Below the pieces are notes generated by a model. That model saw only the letters and a program-made list of their open reading frames with translations, searched no databases and was not told where the DNA came from. This document shows positions 6,898 to 9,756 of a stretch of 9,756 nt of DNA, in pieces. The stretch comes from an uncultured Clostridia bacterium (GTDB lineage Bacteria > Bacillota_A > Clostridia > Oscillospirales > Oscillospiraceae), in assembly GCA_946059285.1 (NCBI GenBank), contig CAMGMW010000032.1:1-9756 (forward strand), written 5' to 3'. How positions within the stretch are numbered: position 1 is the stretch's first letter; each line of letters opens with the position of its first letter. Made by a program: the position numbers and the translations under genes.

Positions 6898-7552
6898 CGC
6901 TGAAATACTGCTTCAGCAGGGACGTGTCCTTGTAAACGGGCAGACCTGTAAGCCAGGTGATGTGGCGGATGCGGATGTGGATCAGATTGAGATCGACGGT
7001 ATGCCGCTGCCGCCACAACCCAAAGCGATCTATTTGATGCTGCATAAGCCGCGTGGATTTGTTACGACGCTTTCCGATGAGCGGGGCCGCAGGACCGCTG
7101 CATCGTTGGTGAATTGCGGCTGTCGTGTTTACCCCGTTGGCCGTCTTGATTATCAGTCTGAGGGGCTTCTGATTTTTACCAATGACGGGGCAATGGCGAA
7201 TCGCCTAATGCATCCGAGCGGTAATATCGAAAAAACCTATCGGGTTACCGTACAGGGAGACTGGCAGAACGGGCAAGCACGTTTGGTAAGACCGATTCTG
7301 CTCGATGGCTACCGCATCCGTCCACCGAAGGTGCGGCTCCTTTCGACAAAGGAGGATACAGCGGTTTTTTCAATCACCATTTATGAGGGGCGGAATCGGC
7401 AGATTCGCAGAATGTGTGAAGCAGCCGATTTGCGCGTGCTTCGGCTGTGCCGGATACGCGAAGGGGCGCTGGAACTTGGGGCGCTTCCGGTGGGGAAATG
7501 GCGCTATTTGACGGACGATGAGGTTGCTGCATTGCAGCAGGAGGGAAAATAG
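6842..7552 (+). CDS. rluB: RluB-type 23S rRNA pseudouridine synthase (RsuA family)
   Basis: Enzymes of this family isomerise a specific uridine in large-subunit rRNA to pseudouridine. The 236-aa protein starts with an S4 RNA-binding domain (about 2-50, MKERIQKILSARGITSRRNAE), which fixes the start at 6842. The catalytic domain carries the RsuA/RluB signature GRLDYQSEGLL with catalytic Asp103, then KTYRV and, toward the C-terminus, GRNRQIRRM. The modified uridine cannot be read from sequence; RluB is preferred over RsuA from the Firmicute context and S4-domain arrangement. Its first 56 nt overlap the end of dacF, and it ends 2 nt before the next gene. Confidence 0.93.
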   Translation: MKERIQKILSARGITSRRNAEILLQQGRVLVNGQTCKPGDVADADVDQIEIDGMPLPPQPKAIYLMLHKPRGFVTTLSDERGRRTAASLVNCGCRVYPVGRLDYQSEGLLIFTNDGAMANRLMHPSGNIEKTYRVTVQGDWQNGQARLVRPILLDGYRIRPPKVRLLSTKEDTAVFSITIYEGRNRQIRRMCEAADLRVLRLCRIREGALELGALPVGKWRYLTDDEVAALQQEGK

Positions 7553-7554
7553 AA

Positions 7555-8412
7555 ATGGATATTCTGTCTGAGATACATAATCAGATGCAGACCTTCTCAA
7601 AAGGACAAAAACGAATTGCAAACTATATCCTGACGGAGTTTGATAAGGCTGCCTTCATGACCGCCGGCGCATTAGGCAAAGCCACGGAGGTATCCGAATC
7701 CACTGTGGTTCGCTTTGCATCCGGACTGGGCTATGATGGGTATCCGGAGATGCAAAAGGCACTGCAGGAAATGGTCCTGACCCGCCTGACTTCCGTTCAG
7801 CGGATGGAAGTGACGACGCATCGCATCGGGGCACAGGATCTGCTTTCAGCCACGTTCGAGGCAGATATCTCTATGCTGCAGGAGACGCTCGATCAGCTCG
7901 ACCGCAATGCCTTTTTCAGAGCAGTGGATATCCTCCTATCTGCCCGGCGAATCTACATTGTCGGTGTCCGCTCGTCGTCCACCCTTGCCCATTTTCTGGC
8001 TTTTTACCTTAAATATATGTTTGACGACGTTCGGCTTGTTACTGCTTCGTCGGAAAGTGAGGCGTTTGAAGAAATTATCCGCATTAGTCCGCAAGATGCC
8101 GTGATCGGTATCAGCTTTCCGAGATATTCCACCGCAACATGCAAAACGATGGAATACTGCCACAGTGCAGGCGTGCCGGTGATCGCATTGACAGACAGCA
8201 GCTCTGCACCAATCGCACAGGTGGCTGACTGCCTCCTGTGCGCCAGAAGCGGGATGGTTTCTCTGGTGGATTCACTGGTCGCGCCAATGAGCCTGATCAA
8301 TGCCTTGGTTGTTGCGATGGCGGAGAAGCGAAAGCAGGAGGCTGCGGACACCTTTGACAGACTGGAAAAAATCTGGGACAACTATCATGTCTATGAAAAA
8401 GACGATGTTTGA
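7555..8412 (+). CDS. MurR/RpiR family transcriptional regulator (HTH + SIS)
   Basis: The 285-aa protein has an RpiR-type N-terminal helix-turn-helix domain (about 1-75, recognition region TEVSESTVVRFASGLGY at 44-60) and a C-terminal SIS sugar-isomerase-fold domain (about 120-255; VGVRSSSTLA at 136-145 is the phosphosugar-loop region). Members usually sense a sugar phosphate or amino-sugar phosphate and control nearby metabolic genes. No sugar-utilisation gene is visible here, and the ligand and targets are unknown. AGGAGG (7539-7544) precedes ATG 7555 by 10 nt, and rluB ends 2 nt upstream. The C-terminus overlaps the next gene by 26 nt, so regulator and oxidoreductase are probably co-translated. 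Confidence 0.92.
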   Translation: MDILSEIHNQMQTFSKGQKRIANYILTEFDKAAFMTAGALGKATEVSESTVVRFASGLGYDGYPEMQKALQEMVLTRLTSVQRMEVTTHRIGAQDLLSATFEADISMLQETLDQLDRNAFFRAVDILLSARRIYIVGVRSSSTLAHFLAFYLKYMFDDVRLVTASSESEAFEEIIRISPQDAVIGISFPRYSTATCKTMEYCHSAGVPVIALTDSSSAPIAQVADCLLCARSGMVSLVDSLVAPMSLINALVVAMAEKRKQEAADTFDRLEKIWDNYHVYEKDDV

Positions 8413-9640
8413 TTTGGTAATTGTCGGCGGCGGCGCGGCGGGTATGTTTGCAGCGGCGCTTGCGGGGGAACAGGGGAGACGTGTCCTTCTTTTTGAGAAA
8501 AATGAACGCCTCGGCAGGAAGCTGGCAATCACCGGAAAGGGACGCTGCAATGTCACCAATGCCTGCCAGCCGGAGGAGGTACTGAAAAACGTTCCGCGCA
8601 ATGCCCGTTTTCTGTACAGCAGTGTTTTCGGGTTTCCGCCGGAGCGTGTGATGGAGTTTTTTGAAACACACGGCTGCCCGCTGAAGATCGAACGCGGGAA
8701 TCGGGTTTTTCCGCGCTCCGACCAATCGGCGGATGTGATCGCCGCATTGGAACGTGGGATTTCCAATGGGAAGGTGACGCGCCGCAGAGAAACCGTGCGG
8801 GAGCTGCTGACTGAAAACGGCAGTATTACCGGCATCAGGACAGATCAAGGGGTTACGCAATGCGCCTGCGTCCTGCTTTGCACAGGCGGCATGTCCTACC
8901 CGGCAACCGGCTCCACAGGAGACGGATATCGCATGGCGCAAAAGCTCGGACATACGATCCAACCGACCAGCGGGTCGTTGGTTCCTCTGACCAGCGATGA
9001 TTCCGCCTGCGCACAAATGCAGGGCTTGTCCTTACGGAATACGGCGCTGCGGCTGGTGGATGAGAAGGGGAAAACAGCATTTGAGGATTTTGGGGAGCTG
9101 CTGTTTACTCATTTCGGCATTTCCGGACCGATGGCACTGTCTGCCTCCGCTCACTGCAAAGAGGGTACGTCATATGTCATTCAACTGGACCTGAAGCCCG
9201 CATTGGATGAGACAAGACTGGATGCCCGCTTCCTGCGGGATTTCGAAAAATACTGCAACCGCAGCATGGAAAACGCGCTTGCCGATCTGTTTCCGCATTC
9301 CATGATTCCAGTGCTTTTGGAACGGGCACAGATCGACCCATGCATGCAGGCTAACTCCCTGAGCAGGCAGCAGAGACATCGGCTTTTGGAGCAGACCAAG
9401 CGCTTTACGCTGCCAATTTCCGGTACAAGACCAATCGAAGAGGCAATCATTACCCGTGGCGGGATCTGCGTAAAAGAAGTCGACCCGAAAACGATGCAGT
9501 CCAGGTTGGTCAAGGGGCTGTACTTTGCCGGAGAGATTTTGGACTGCGACGCTTATACCGGAGGCTTTAACCTTCAAATCGCGTGGTCTACTGCCCATGC
9601 GGCTGTCAATGGGATGGCGTTTCCGGGGAACGACTTGTAA
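8387..9640 (+). CDS. NAD(P)/FAD-dependent oxidoreductase, BaiN/HI0933 (YhiN-like) family
   Basis: The product is a 417-aa flavoprotein. An N-terminal Rossmann motif GGGAAG (14-19) with the acidic ribose-binding Glu37 (in LLFEK) is followed by the family signature TGKGRCNVTN (49-58). The C-terminal FAD motif GLYFAGEILDCDAYTGGFNL runs from 377. Some members are annotated as BaiN, reported to reduce bile-acid intermediates, or as aminoacetone oxidase. The family is widespread in bacteria without bile metabolism, so the substrate should be left open. The frame extends upstream to 8300 inside rpiR, but family alignment starts at MKKTMFDLVIVGGG. ATG 8387 has a weak GGGA (8375-8378), and ATG 8393 or 8405 are alternatives. 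It is the last gene of the scpA run. No terminator is visible after it. Confidence 0.9.
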   Translation: MSMKKTMFDLVIVGGGAAGMFAAALAGEQGRRVLLFEKNERLGRKLAITGKGRCNVTNACQPEEVLKNVPRNARFLYSSVFGFPPERVMEFFETHGCPLKIERGNRVFPRSDQSADVIAALERGISNGKVTRRRETVRELLTENGSITGIRTDQGVTQCACVLLCTGGMSYPATGSTGDGYRMAQKLGHTIQPTSGSLVPLTSDDSACAQMQGLSLRNTALRLVDEKGKTAFEDFGELLFTHFGISGPMALSASAHCKEGTSYVIQLDLKPALDETRLDARFLRDFEKYCNRSMENALADLFPHSMIPVLLERAQIDPCMQANSLSRQQRHRLLEQTKRFTLPISGTRPIEEAIITRGGICVKEVDPKTMQSRLVKGLYFAGEILDCDAYTGGFNLQIAWSTAHAAVNGMAFPGNDL

Positions 9641-9649
9641 AAATGTGTC

Positions 9650-9678
9650 TTGCGACCAAGAATGCCGTATGTTATAAT
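9650..9678 (+). promoter_or_regulatory. Sigma-A type promoter for the gene at 9701
   Basis: TTGCGA (9650-9655), a 17-bp spacer and a perfect TATAAT (9673-9678), with an extended TG at 9670-9671. Transcription should start near 9685, leaving a leader of only about 16 nt that is almost all Shine-Dalgarno. TTGCGA has an inverted copy TCGCAA (9680-9685) just downstream of the -10. Confidence 0.85.
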
Positions 9679-9700
9679 TTCGCAAAAGGGGGGAAGATAA

Positions 9701-9756
9701 ATGAGAGATCTGTTTATGAAGTGTGAACAGCCGTCCATGGCGGATGAAATGATCGC
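9701..9756 (+). CDS. Start of an unidentified protein gene (3' end beyond window)
   Basis: ATG 9701 follows a strong G-rich Shine-Dalgarno (AAAGGGGGG, 9685-9693, 7 nt spacing) and a good promoter, so a real gene very probably starts here. Only 18 complete codons are present (MRDLFMKCEQPSMADEMI). No family is recognisable from this length and no function is proposed. Having its own promoter suggests it can be expressed apart from the scpA operon, although read-through from the preceding oxidoreductase gene is possible because no terminator separates them. Confidence 0.7.
   Translation, partial: MRDLFMKCEQPSMADEMI

Noticed and set aside
8300..8386. Upstream extension of the FAD oxidoreductase to 8300
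   Set aside because: The extra residues are Arg/Leu-rich, out of frame within the RpiR gene, and precede the normal flavoprotein N-terminus. A start at 8387 or 8393 is more consistent with the family.
8387..9640. Bile-acid metabolism gene call (baiN) for the flavoprotein
   Set aside because: The family match is good, but no other bai gene is present and the family is widespread in organisms without bile-acid metabolism, so a specific role is not supported.

Overview
The window is an ordinary bacterial chromosomal segment with very tight gene packing, every confident gene on the + strand, and a moderate-to-high GC content. The gene set fits a Gram-positive, endospore-forming Firmicute. The evidence is a clpX-lonA-ysxC cluster of the kind known from Bacillus and Clostridia, SMC-condensin genes scpA-scpB followed by a YtfJ/GerW spore-protein gene, an S11 D,D-carboxypeptidase, an RluB pseudouridine synthase, an RpiR-type regulator and a BaiN/HI0933-type flavoprotein. 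This order and the ScpA sequence style suggest class Clostridia, probably the Oscillospiraceae group. The lineage is inference from gene content and was not tested by a search.

Layout: (1) 1-829, the 3' two thirds of clpX, closed by an intrinsic terminator at 834-865. (2) 909-3913, lon and ysxC, overlapping by 4 nt and closed by a perfect 11-bp stem terminator at 3917-3952. (3) 3954-3982, a clear sigma-A promoter with an extended -10, driving scpA-scpB-ytfJ-dacF-rluB-rpiR-baiN (4012-9640). These seven genes overlap or lie within a few bases of each other, apart from a 45-nt gap before dacF that holds a strong hairpin. (4) 9650-9678, a second, very similar promoter, followed by the first 18 codons of an unidentified gene at 9701.

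How the genes work together: ClpX and Lon are AAA+ protein quality-control machines, and YsxC is a ribosome-assembly GTPase. ScpA and ScpB join SMC to compact and segregate the chromosome. YtfJ is a spore-associated protein, DacF-type carboxypeptidases trim peptidoglycan peptides, and RluB modifies 23S rRNA. The final pair is a sugar-phosphate-sensing type regulator and an FAD oxidoreductase whose substrate cannot be read from the sequence.

I found no mobile element, CRISPR array, tRNA, rRNA or convincing new system. No stretch longer than 300 bases lacks a gene. The points worth a second look are regulatory or architectural: a hairpin over the dacF start site, a 56-nt dacF/rluB overlap, a promoter-poor lon leader with a dyad, an A8 tract near the lon 3' end from which the -1 frame runs open into ysxC, and two look-alike promoters.
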